Below are positions 22,291 through 33,399 of a DNA stretch of 64,000 nucleotides, piece after piece. Numbering within the stretch: position 1 is the first letter of the stretch; every line of letters begins with the position of its first letter. The notes beneath the pieces were generated by a model. The model had not been told where the DNA came from and searched no databases. It saw only the letters and a program-made list of their open reading frames with translations. The position numbers were made by a program, and so were the translations under genes. Origin of the DNA: Sepioteuthis lessoniana (Eukaryota; Mollusca; Cephalopoda; Myopsida; Loliginidae); the NCBI GenBank assembly GCA_963585895.1, contig OY757947.1, positions 37,671,450 to 37,735,449 on the forward strand, in the 5' to 3' direction.

Positions 22291-25200
22291 TGCCTGTAAT
22301 GATCGATTAGTTCGATCGGGGAACTACTGCTGCTCATCTATGAGAGTGGCTTCTATAGATGAGAATAAAGTCAGCCACTGAAAGTTAACCATGACCCACA
22401 CTCAAACCAAATGTCCAAACCGCATTGCTGTTCGTGCGGGTAAAAAAGGGGCACGTCCTGCTGAGGTTGGAGTCCAAGCCTCAGTGTTCGAAAATTTAGC
22501 TTCAGAGCTTAAACAACAATTACTAAAATGCAAAGACACAATACAAATAGCAACATTTAACGTCAGAGCCTTAAATAGAATGGGACAACTACCGGAGCTT
22601 ATTGCATCTGCCATAGATTATAACATAGACATAATATGCATCCAAGAACACAGATACACACATAGTGAAGTTATTAAATATCAAGATAACGGCAATGGAT
22701 GGACGCTAGCCACTGCATCAGCATGGAAAAACTCTGTCAATGCCATCATAGGAGGAGTAGATATACTTATAGAACCACGAGCCCTAAAATTTCTAAATAG
22801 CAAAGACAAAATACACCCAAGGATAATGGTAGCTACTTATAAAGGCAACCTCAGTGCAACAATCATCTCCTGCTACCGCCCTATCAATGTTAGTGAAGAC
22901 ACTGAACTCATCGCCTTCTACGTTGAGCTCACCTCTCTTGTTCATAGCATACCTAAACAACGTTCACGTCATGGGTGGAGACTTGAATGCCCAAATAGGG
23001 AAAAACGGAAACCATAAATACAGCCGACACAACTCGTCAAACAGAAATGGAGAATATCTAACAAATTTCACGATAGAAAATACATTAACAAATCTCAGTA
23101 CAAAAAAGGGAGAGACAACAAAGGAGCGACTCATACGTAAACAATATCTATGCACAGATAGACAACGTCTTTATAACAAGAAATTGAAAAATAGCGCAGT
23201 GAATTGCAAAGCTTACTCCGATTTCCTCGGTGTGACCTCCAATCACCGAATTGTCTCGGCAAAAATACCACTGACACTACGAAAGAATGCCACCCGAACA
23301 ACGTCCACCATAGACTATGACTTGGCCCTTATTAATAACAAGGATATTAGAGATAAATTTGGGATAGAATTAAAAAACAAATTCGATGCATTACAGGAGA
23401 AGACAGAAACACTTACATAGAATGACGAATATAAGAATTTCATCAACGCCCACCTAGAAGCAGCAGCAAAATTCATACCAACAAAACATAGAACTAAATC
23501 TAGAGTCCCATGGGAGACATTAACTGTTAGAGAAAAACGTGCAGACGTGAAAACTGCCTCCAAATGAAATGGGAAGAAGCCAATGAACTGAAATGCCCTG
23601 AAACTAAAAAAAGCACAAAATGAATAAGCCAACATATACCTAAAAGAACAGACAGAATACATACAAAATCAGATAGATAAAATTAGAGACTCTGTGGAAG
23701 GCAGACAATCTAGGATAGCATGGTAAGCGAAAAACGAAGTGAGCAGAAGGAAGAGCACTGCCAAAGCTAAACTGAAAGCTACTAACCAACACGGACGAAT
23801 AAAACTGTGGAAACAGCATTCCGAAATTCTGCTAGGAAACCCACCGAAAGTTACACATGAACCAATCACGACAATTATTAGTTAGCAATTAGACATCAAA
23901 CTAGAACTGTTTACTCTTGAAGAACTCCACTCAGTACTTAGAAAAAATTAAAAATAGAAAAGCCGCAGGCCTTGATGCAATTTCCCCAGAAGTATGGAAG
24001 ACCAGACAATTCGACAACATACTGCTCTGACACCGCAACACAGTTTATAATCAAAACCAAATTAATATTCAACAGGTCAACAGATAGATGAAGGGATGCA
24101 TCATCCTTTCCTCCCCCAAAAAAATACGACTTCGGATTAGCAAAGAACTACCGATGTATAACAAAATATACAATGTTCTACTACGCAACCGCATAGAACC
24201 CAAAATTGACAACATTCTTAGGAAGAAATAAAATGGCTTTCAGAGAAATAGATCTATGACCTCACAAATATTGACTATCCATAGAATCCTTGAAAGAATC
24301 GACTCGCATACGGCCTTACAAAAGAAACCGTCGCAGGCTTCATGATTCTCTACAGAAACACCAAAGCGAAAGTACGTTCTCCGGATGGAGACACACAGAA
24401 AACTTAGACATTGTAGCAGGAGTACTGCAAGGAGACACACTAGCCCTATACCTATTAATCATCTGTCTCGACTACGTGCTTAGAACATCGACTGATAAAA
24501 CCAAAGAAAACGGTTTCAAGCTGACAAAGAAAAGCAGCAGAAGGTACCCAGGAAAAACAATTACCGACGCCGACTACGCCGATGACATAGCTATTCTGGT
24601 AAATGCACCTGCCCAAGCCGAAACCCAATCGTCTGGAACAAGCCGCTGCAGGCATCGGCCTCAATATCAATGCAAACTAAACGAAATATATGTACTTTAA
24701 TCAAACAGGAGATATTTCCACACTAAACAGTAGCTCTGAAACTAGTTGACAATTTCACCTATCTAGGAAGCAGTGTCTCATCAAGCGAGGCGGACATCCA
24801 CACACAACTAACCAAGGCATAGACAGCTATCAATAGAAAATCGATCATGTGGAAGTCAGAGCTGACCAATAAAATGAAGCGCAGTTTCTTCCAAGCAGTG
24901 GTCGTGTCTATACTGCTATATGGATGCACCACATTGACGCTAACAAGACGAATGGAGAAAAAGCTTGACGACAACTACACAAGAATGCTGCAAGCATTAC
25001 TGAACAAGTCCAGGAGGCAACACCCCACAAATCAGTAAGTATACGGCCACCTACCACCAATCACGAAAACTATGAAAGTTAGACGAACCCGACATGCAGG
25101 ACACTGCTGGAGAAGTAGGGAAGAGATTATAACTGCTTTCTTCCTATGGACCCCTTCAGATGGCCGAGCAAAGCAGAGTGACCAGCTTGAACCTACATAC

Positions 25201-25325
25201 AGCAGGTCTGTGAGGATACGGGGTATAGCCCTGATGACCTACCGGAAGCGATGAACGATAGGGAGTGGTGGCGAGAGAGGGTCAGGGATATCTGTGCTGA
25301 TGGCATGACAAGATGATGATCATCA
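22290..25325 (+). mobile_element. Non-LTR retrotransposon (LINE), near full length, inactive
   Basis: This is the best copy of the family. Region 22391-23400 is an AP endonuclease: IATFNVRALN (about 22547), CIQEHRYTH (about 22639), SCYRPINV (about 22870) and GGDLNAQIGKNGN (about 22975). It ends with TSNHRIVSAKIPL (about 23230), which has Asn where SDHR is usual. Reverse transcriptase follows from about 23940 (KNRKAAGLDAISPEVWKTR). GVLQGDTLALYLL (about 24416) and YADDIAILV (about 24577) are present, but the stretch between the fingers and this box is deleted, removing palm motif A. The C-terminal RRTRHAGHCWRSR (about 25075) leads to a GATGAT tail. There are many frame breaks and no retrotransposition competence. 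It is RTE-like by protein style; the clade is not certain. Confidence 0.88.
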
Positions 25326-27094
25326 TGTTTTATCTAATATTTCAGGAACATCACATTTTGTTAACGATAAATAAATAATTTAATAATTGGTATCTATAAT
25401 ATGAATCAAGATAAAAAGGATTACAGTTATAGCAAATAGTGATAAATGAGATTGAACATTGATCCATTTTCATATGAGTCCGTCATCTGATTATAAGCAG
25501 ACGACCAAGATTGATTTTATTTTGAACAATGGCGGCTATTTTGGTTTTAACGTGGGTACCGTACTTTTCTGAGAGAACAGGGGCTGGAGCACAAGTACAC
25601 CAAATTTGGTGCTTGTACCACCAAGTAAAAGAATAATTCAATAATTTACTGCACCATACCAGATTTCATAGCGATTACAGCCGATGAGACCATATGTAGT
25701 TTTTATCATAGAGAAAAATGCCCCTCCTCTTTCTGGTGGAAGTTTTCAGTGGCCAGTTTTTTGCACTTCGTTAGTCATACAAAAAATTTCGCAGACAATC
25801 GACCAAGATGTCTTCATGGTTAGCAAGGTCAGACAACGAAAGTGTGATGTCTTTGTGGTTGGAGAATTTATGTTCTTTTGTTCTTTTCGCTTAGTTGAAA
25901 GACAAATGTCGATATTTACTTATTTAGTTCTTATTTAGCATGTTGCATTTGTCACGAAAAGAAAAGCAGTTTATGGTTAAAACATTCTAATGAGGAAGGT
26001 ACGAAGTTTTATAAGTATGAAATGACGAAACTGCATATTTTAGGCGTCTGAGGACGTTGTATGTAGGAGATTGTGGACGAGAAGAAAAAATTCCCCCCAC
26101 ACTTTTCTTAGCAAGTAAAATATGTAATTTTAAAATGCATAAAGAAAATCACAGAAAAAGAACCTCATCTTTATAGTAAGCCTTAAATTTCTATATTATT
26201 CTCAAGTAAACATACATGGGTGGCACTTATCTGTAAAAGTAGGTTTGTTTAGACAACTTGTTTTAGTAGACAATAAATAAAATAGTTGCCTTTTTGTTTT
26301 CATAGTCGATAAATATAAACAATGAAAGTTCACAAAAAAAAAAACTTACCAAAAGAACAGCTGAAATGAACAATGATTACAGATAATTAGTTATACTCCA
26401 TATTAAACATTTTATATTATTAAATATTTGAGAAAATCTACTTACGTACAAGTGGCTAATATACGTGAATTGAGGTTCAATGAAGAATCAGTTGTCTCGA
26501 CCAAAGTGTAGCTTTCAAGCAGGTTCGACGGTTGAAGCCAGCAGTATTGTTTTCTTATTTATTGAATTCTTGATAGAAAAATCTTTTAATTCAAATTACC
26601 AAAATTAAGAAGCGAGACGTTTTTTCTTTTAGAATGTAATTTAGAAAATCTGCTTTAAGAATGATGTTGTTGTTTGAATTAATAATGAAAAATTGTTTGA
26701 TTTCCGTTTTTATTTTTGTTTTTAATCAACCTTTCCTTTCTTCATGAGACTACACAAAAAACTATTAGAGGAACGTTTTGACATCCAAACAAACTCACAT
26801 CCACAAGAAATGGCTAATTAATCCATTTTAATCATATAAGTCCCTTGAAATTTCAAAAATGTTGAATTGATTGACAATTTTGTTCTTCCCAACATTTTTT
26901 GACCATATTAATTTTTGTAGTTTAATCATTTAGTGATGTGGTTAACAAAGGAAAAAAATCGGGTTAAACGTTTTTGTTAATAGTTTAAAATTAACATAAA
27001 AAATGATAATTTTGGTTTGTTTATTTAATGGTAGATCAACCACTGTAGGTTATTTAATGCAAAAACCATCCTTCTAAAAGAACAGTAGTGGTAC

Positions 27095-27245
27095 AATTTA
27101 ACCCATAGCTGGGAGGAAAAGGAGGTTTATACCTTTCCCAAGGGTATTTGTCCGAAAGTGGACATAAAAGCTAAATCGAAACTCGAACCCGCTTACTACG
27201 AATCTACAGTTCATTGATTTAACCATTACACAACGAGGACACCAC
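27095..27245 (-). mobile_element. tRNA-headed SINE, partial
   Basis: On the minus strand the head reads GTCCTCGTTGTGTAATGGTT and the B box GCGGGTTCGAGT, with the body phrase GGGAAAGGTATAAACC. It is the same family as 35391-35640. It is absent from the paralogous flank at 45-46 kb, so it inserted after that duplication or was lost there. Confidence 0.7.
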
Positions 27246-27598
27246 CTCAGACGAATTTGAATTATTAGATATATATATTTTATGCTTCATAGACTTTTTA
27301 GTTTGCGTTCTTATTGGACGATACTTTTTACGGAGGCCCGCACGAGAAATAAAGACAAAGGCTAAAGAGAGACTTATGTTTTGAAGGGAATATATTACTA
27401 TAAAACCATGAATGATAACGCATTTGATCATCCATTCTTTAAAAAGAAAATATTCATGGCAATTTTTATTAAACATTCATTGCTTAAACTTACCGACTAG
27501 AAAAAGAACAAAATACTTTTATTGCCAACACTATTGTCTGAAAAATATTCAAGATCAAAATATAATTTCTATCCTACTCGACTATCACGAATAGTCGC

Positions 27599-27600
<2 letters not shown>

Positions 27601-27655
<55 letters not shown>
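27601..27655. repeat. (AG)n microsatellite
   Basis: A run of about 26 AG units, then GACAGACAGACAG and GAGACAGAGACA variants. The paralogous place at 46420-46520 has (TG)n followed by (AG)n, and an inverted relative at 56265-56356 has (AC)n followed by (TC)n. Confidence 0.95.
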
Positions 27656-27657
<2 letters not shown>

Positions 27658-27913
27658 CAGACAGACAGACAGAGACAGAGACACAGAGAGAGGCCGAGTC
27701 ATCTACTTTGAAAAGAGATTCGAACCCTGTACTTGATTTGCCGAAGGATGATATTTTTATATACATGATTTATTTGATCGAATATTTTTCTTTTGTTCGC
27801 TATTCGTCAAATAATAAACAAAAACAAGTAATTTAAAAACTCTTTTAATTTATCTTCAGTTATTAGTAAATTATTGGTAAATATTCATAAAAGTGAGAAT
27901 GTTTTCCAAGTGC

Positions 27914-28668
27914 AAATTATTACAATTTTTATCTACAGATAAATAAATTTTCATAAATTTCTTCACTTCAGTCAAATTTTAAAATTGTCTTCTTTTCTCA
28001 AATCTTTCTTCTTCCTTTTAGCACAAAAATGATCTTTCTTTCTCTATTCAAAGAAGAAATCGCCAGATTTCTTTAATTTTAATAAATGGATTCGTTTATT
28101 AAAAGTCAGATTCATTTTAGAATGTGATGATGTGCGTTTCATCACTGACTTTATTGTGACTGTAACATGAGACGATCGTTGTACAGTGGTTGCAATTTTG
28201 TTTCTTACACTTACCATCCATTGATTTTCTTTTTAATAAGTGATTACCTGTCATAACGGGATGATTTATCTGTTTATTTCTTCTTTCTGCGCAGATGTAA
28301 GTCCATAATTTTCCCTTCTTTTCTTGTCTTTTACTGTTTAGGCCTACAAGTCTGTTTTCGAAAAAAAAAGGTCTCTGTCATATATTCTTCATTTCTATTC
28401 GGTGAGTTCAGCAAAGATTTTATTACATTTTCATTTGCCTATGCGATCATTCACGTCTCCACTGATGATTCAAACGTTTAATTCGAGAATGTTTCGAACA
28501 AGAAAATTATAGCTCATTGTAGAAACGATGATGTCTGTTTCATTTCTGACTTTAGTGGAACTAAAGGATAAGATAATTGTAGATTATCAAACTTATTTCT
28601 TACAGTCTTCAACGTTTTTCTCTTAAAATTGACTGAATGACATTAAATGACGTCTTGCGTCTTTCCTG
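27914..28668 (-). repeat. Third copy of the 1190-1945 LINE-relic segment
   Basis: Almost identical to 1190-1945 in the same direction, over about 755 bases. It stops sharply at GTCTTTCC in both directions of comparison. It lies just inside the right arm's inner break, so it probably records a rearrangement step of the palindrome. Confidence 0.9.
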
Positions 28669-28806
28669 TGACATGTGTTACTCTTCCTTTGCAAAAAAGA
28701 AAAAACAACTTTGAATCGTCACAAGGGAACACCCTAGAGGGAAGCCATATTACTGTAAAATGTCTAACTCTTTTTTTTCACACAAATCAAGTTTGAACAG
28801 AGCATT
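28669..28806 (+). pseudogene. Two-unit zinc-finger gene fragment
   Basis: CCTGTGACATGTGTTACTC opens with SCDMCYSSF-like codons. GGGAAGCCATATTACTGTAA then encodes a GKPYYCKM finger start, and CACACAAATCAAGTTTGAAC a SHKSSLN helix. Histidines and frame are lost. It is squeezed between the LINE-relic copy (ending 28668) and the inverted-repeat arm (from 28806). Confidence 0.75.
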
Positions 28807-29600
28807 TTAAATTTTAGCCGCAATGGAAATAAGGGTTTATGCCTTGGTAGTTCTTGGCAATTCCGAAGACACGTTTCATGGGGAAAGGGAAGATGTAACC
28901 TTTTGTCCATCTGTCTATTTTGTTCTAGTTTTATACTGAGTTGCTGTATTGGAACAATAAGTTTTCAAATTTCCTTGTCTTCCATACTTTTGGTGGTATT
29001 TCATCAAGACAGGCAGGTTTCCTGTATTGAATTTATGTTCCTACAACGTCAAGTTCTTCTTGGGTAAACTGTCCTAGTTTGATGGATAGTTGATTATAAA
29101 TAATTTTCGTGATAGGATGTAATTCATCTGTGCTTTAGCATTATTTGTGTAAGCATAGGTCCATCATTTTCGCTTCCTTTTCTGGAATTTAATATTAAGT
29201 CATGTTATTCCATTTCCAAGTGGGAAATCTCTTAGATGTTTCCTATTTCTCTTTGATGAGCTATGCAAGCAAAATTCGTTATTTTCATTTTTACCTATTT
29301 GAGCATTCCTGTCTCCACCGATGATTAGAATGTTGTGTTTGGAGATACTACGAACAAAGGAAGGATAACACGTTATAGCAGAGGATGAGGTCCGTTTCAT
29401 CAGGAGAATTAGCAGGACTACAGATTGAAATGATTGTTTCGCTGTGTTTGCTGTTAAACGCTGCTACCGTAATTCCCGTCTGTATTTTCTCGATGCTCTA
29501 AACTGGTTATAGCACACAAAGACTGAGGAGCATTCCTACACCCCCGATGACGGCATTGACAGAGTTTTTCCCAGCAGATTCTGAAACAAATGTCCACCTA
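28806..29600 (-). mobile_element. LINE fragment (partner of 15005-16498)
   Basis: This is the minus-strand copy of the left-arm LINE piece. A deletion joins the codons just after the GGDRNAQIGK domain to the early RT; the junction near 29110 lies at a shared CCTAT-like motif. The remaining coding text, for example DRNAQIGKNENNEF (29300), is the same as in the left arm. Confidence 0.85.
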
Positions 29601-29702
29601 TTGCCAGTATCGTAATTTACAAGATATAATCAAGAAACCGGTTTGTAATTATTTACAAATAAGCAATAGACATATTTTACATGATAAATAGTTGATTTCT
29701 TT

Positions 29703-29860
29703 TAAATCAAGTTATAATAGTTATAATAGTTAATCGGGTAATAGGAATTAAATGGTATCAATAGTAGCTCTGTATGTGTGTGTGTGTGACTGCGTGTGTG
29801 TGTATGTACACATAAATATGTGTATATGTGTGGGGGGTATTTATCTATATAAGTGATGTA
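29703..29860. repeat. GT-rich insertion private to the right arm
   Basis: TAATAGTTATAATAGTTAAT, then GTGTGTGTGTG and TATGTGTATATGTGTGG runs, stand between sequences that adjoin closely in the left arm (near 14835-14860). It is either a microsatellite expansion or sequence lost from the left arm. Confidence 0.7.
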
Positions 29861-30050
29861 CTCCTATGGACCCTACATATGGACGAGCAAAAGCAGGACG
29901 ACCTGCTCGAACATACATACAACAGCTCTGTGAGGATACGGGATGTAGCCCTGAAGACCTGTCAAAGGCGATGAGCGATAGGGAGAAATGGCGAGAGAGG
30001 GTCAGGGATATCTGTGCTGGCGGCACGACATGATGATGATGATGTATATG
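29855..30050 (+). mobile_element. LINE 3' end (partner of 14648-14848)
   Basis: Plus-strand codons encode GRAKAGRPARTY-like C-terminal residues and end in GGCACGACATGATGATGATGATG. It differs from the left arm at only a few bases. Confidence 0.85.
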
Positions 30051-30499
30051 ACATTTTCTTTGGCTATTATAGGAAAAGGAATGCAAAATTTTTCAATTTT
30101 TGTCTACCATCTGATTAGTTTTCGATGGTGGTTTTCAAGTTCATTTCTTTCAGGAGCTTAAGAATAAGATGTAAATTGTAGGATTTTTAAGCGTTGTTTT
30201 GTAAATATTTATAATCATTGAATATTTTATATTTTATCCGATAATTTGCAGATTTTATCTTCAATTAGTTTTGATAGTTACTTGGGTTATCGGAATATTT
30301 TCTTAATACTATATATGAGAGCAGGTAGGTTTATGTAGATGTGTGAATATGTGTAGTGTGTATGGGTGTGTGTATCTATGGGTGTATACGTATATATATA
30401 TACAAATTGCTTTTTGCATAGGGAAAAAAGTAATGCAGGTTTTTTGGATTCAGTCTTTCAACTGAATAATAGTTTCAAATCTTTAAAAAACTGATATTC

Positions 30500-31449
30500 A
30501 TCATCATCATCATCATGTCCTGCTGCCTGCACGGATCTCCCTGTCATTCCTCGCAACTAGTCTCTATCGTCAATTGCTCCGTCATCCAGTCCCTACAAAT
30601 ATACAATACACTCTCCCTCAGCGGAAACTATTTTCTTTTATTTCAGAGGGATATAACATTGATATTTTTCTTTAGGTCTGATCATTAACATCAACAAATG
30701 TGAGAGGCAGCGTGAACTTTTCGATTCAGTTAAGTTTAAAACACCACAAACATGAAATAAATAACTTTTATTAAAGAAAAACATTCACCCTTTTAAAAAA
30801 TTTCTTTTATTAACGACTTTGAAATTGTTGTAAAACTCAAATTAATTATGTTCGTATATTGGTTGCTTTCTTGGATTTTGTTTTTATTTTAAGGATTGGC
30901 TTTTATTTTTTAAAATTTATTTTAGATAAATAATTATCCGTGGATTAGTCAACACGATAACTGAGGGACCTTTGATGGAGAATAGCAACCATTAGAAAAA
31001 TCAAGACTTCCATCACCAAAAAAGAAAAAGGTGGGAACTGATTTTTATATAATGCGCTTCCCTATGTAAGTTCTTTATATTCCGATTTTACCACAAATCA
31101 TAAATTCGATGAATAATTCTGGACTTTTTAAAAAGATAATTTAATAGTATGAACACCACAGAATAATGTGCATTCGACGTAAATCAAAAATGAAAATGAC
31201 GGTAAATTACGCTTTGTGGTGATAAAGTTTAACTGAAATATTACTATTATAATGTCGATGTTTAGAGCTTGTCTTTACAAACTGTACTCTTGATGAAAAT
31301 TTTACCTGCAATTTTGACAAAATTCATAACGGATAATCCTGTTAATCAGGAGAAGTGTTGTTTTATCCAGGGTGATTTTTCATGAGCGATGTCAAAATTG
31401 ACGTACATAAAAATGGAGAGCAAAAAGCTTCAAGGGAATATGGCATTTC
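30500..31449 (-). other. 3' flank of right-arm zinc-finger gene
   Basis: The mirror of 13240-14192: a LINE tail remnant at 30500-30565, then AT-rich non-coding DNA. The arms are very similar here; small differences include TCTGGACTTTTTAAAAAG versus the left version. No gene was seen. Confidence 0.65.
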
Positions 31450-32223
31450 TCATATATGTGTTTTCAAATGCCTATTCAAATTTGATTTTTGGGAAAAGGA
31501 AGAGTTACATATGTCACAGGAATATGGCCTCTCTCCTGTGTGTGTTCGACTATGATCATCCAAATGTGATTGTCGGGAAAAGACAGAGTTACATATGTCA
31601 CAGGAGTATGGTCTCTCACCTGTGTGAATTCGACTATGACTATCCAAGTTTGATTTCTGGGAAAAGGAAGAATCACATATGTCACAGGAATATGGCCTCT
31701 CTCCTGTGTGTGTTCGACTATGATCATCCAAATGTGATTGTCGGGGAAAGGAAGAGTTACATATGTCACAGGAGTATGGTCTCTCACCTGTGTGAGTTAG
31801 ACTATGCCTATTCAAGTTTGATTTATGGGAAAAGGAAGCATCACATATGTCACAGGAAAATGGCCACACTCCAGTGTGAGTTCGCCTATGCTCATCCAAG
31901 ATTGATTTTCGGGAATAGGAAGATTCACAAATTTCACATGAATATGGCCTCTCTCCAGTGTGTGTTCTTATATGCCTTACTAAATCTAGTTGTTTTTCAA
32001 AGGATGAGTGACAAATTTCACAAAGATATGGTTTCTCTCCTCTGTGTCTTTGCATATTCACTTGAACTCCCGAATTCATTGAAAAGCTAGAGCCACTCAT
32101 TTTACAAGTAAATGACTTCTCGTCAGAATGTGTTTGTATATGCACTTCGAACTCGGATTTAGTGAAAACTGATGAGCCGCATATTTTGCAAGAGAATGGC
32201 TTTTCTTTGATGCGTGTTTGCAT
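31450..32223 (-). CDS. C2H2 zinc-finger protein, right-arm copy, 257 codons
   Basis: A predicted DNA-binding nuclear protein with nine fingers at 28-residue spacing, from [15 protein letters not shown] to HLKTHI and a TGA. Finger 2 lacks its second cysteine (CKMSGSS). Finger 1 has GSSVFTKS, where the conserved Phe is displaced. Fingers 3-9 are canonical C-x2-C...H-x3-H with TGERPYSC linkers; one linker reads TGVWPFSC. It is full length relative to the third copy and lacks the stop of copy A. About fourteen residues differ from copy A, several in the recognition helices of fingers 3-5 (for example EKQLDL against ALQSDL). Flanking DNA is nearly unchanged. No effector domain is visible; an upstream exon may have been lost. 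Confidence 0.8.
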   Translation of the reverse strand: MQTRIKEKPFSCKICGSSVFTKSEFEVHIQTHSDEKSFTCKMSGSSFSMNSGVQVNMQRHRGEKPYLCEICHSSFEKQLDLVRHIRTHTGERPYSCEICESSYSRKSILDEHRRTHTGVWPFSCDICDASFSHKSNLNRHSLTHTGERPYSCDICNSSFPRQSHLDDHSRTHTGERPYSCDICDSSFSQKSNLDSHSRIHTGERPYSCDICNSVFSRQSHLDDHSRTHTGERPYSCDICNSSFSQKSNLNRHLKTHI

Positions 32224-32249
32224 GTTTTATTAAAAAAATCTATTTCTCA

Positions 32250-33390
32250 CCAGTATTTATCTGCATATACGCCATACCTTACATGAAAAAAGCAAAATAC
32301 AGGAGACTATTTCCTTCACAAGAATACAATTTGTGTCCTGTAGATATTCATTTAATTTGAATGGGATTTCTTTGAAAATACTGGTAACCAAGAAAATACT
32401 GCATGGAAGAAATCCTTCGGGCAAAAAAACCTGCAATCGATAAAACAAGAAAAAACTATCAATTTAGAGAAGGAAGAGTTATAAAGAAATGTAGTTTATA
32501 GAAAGTCATATATTTCAAAAGGAAACTGTTAATAAATTTTTGAAAAATACTCAATCGTTTAGTTTTGTGCAATATATTTGCATTTAAATGGTTTCTATAA
32601 TTCAAAATAGAAATGGAAACTACATTACATTTAAGTATGTATGTAGCGTATTACTAAAGAAAGAAAAGAAAGAAGAATCTGATATTCAGCCTCTCCTTTT
32701 CCTTCTCTTCATAGACCACAATAATATACATATGATGAGAAAAATCTGATTTTAAATATTGGCAAGTGTAACCAGTATTATTTCTTTTTAATCGACGAAT
32801 ATATGAAATAAGCTTTTTGTGATGGAAAGACACAAGACGACATTTAATGTCATTTAGCCAATTTAAAGTGAAATGGGTTAAAGACAGTAAGAAACAAGTT
32901 TGATAATCTAGGATTAACTTATCCTTCAGTCCCATTAAGTCAGTAATGAAATGAAAAGCTCATTTCTACAACGATCTTTAATTTCTTTGTTTTTCACATT
33001 CTCAAATTAAACATTTTAATCATCAGTAGAGACATGAATGATCGTACATGAAAATGCAAATATAATAAATTCTTTACTCAACTCACCCAACAGAAATATT
33101 TGAGACATTATTTAGTGGAAACATTTTTAATAAACAACACCATTTAATGAAATATAAAAATCTGTCGAATTTCCTCTTGAATAGAGAAAGAAAGATAATG
33201 TTTGCAATTAGGAAAAAGAAAGATTAGAGGAAAAACGACAATTAATTACCTACATTTTAATAAACAGCAGAAATTTGAGAAAATTCATTTGCCTGTTGAT
33301 GAAAATTGTAATAATCTGCACTTGAAAAACATTCTGAGTTTAATAATAATTAACCAAAACTTCACAACCATGATGGTTGTTATTTAAAAA
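32250..33390 (-). other. 5' flank of right-arm zinc-finger gene with LINE relic
   Basis: The mirror of 11300-12440. It contains the possible acceptor (complement of TTTATCGATTGCAG near 32433), the leftover TGEK codons and stop (about 32250), and the worn LINE endonuclease trace at 32780-33190. A 5-bp deletion (ATTCAAATT for ATTGGAAACAAATT) at about 32360 separates it from the left arm. Confidence 0.6.
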
Positions 33391-33399
33391 AAAGGGGGA

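Larger units (their letters stand above)
25325..27900 (+). repeat. LINE-flanking duplicon (copy 1) with foldback-element ends
   Basis: Directly after the LINE tail this matches 44790-46640 in the same direction, beginning TTTTATCTAATATTTCAGGA. It contains a foldback-element end (25700-26540), its spacer in reverse sense (26540-27090), a SINE (27095-27245) and a short opposite end (27400-27560). An (AG)n run follows. CAATGGCGGCTAT at 25527 resembles a YY1 site. No gene was seen; open frames are chance or microsatellite-derived. Confidence 0.75.
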
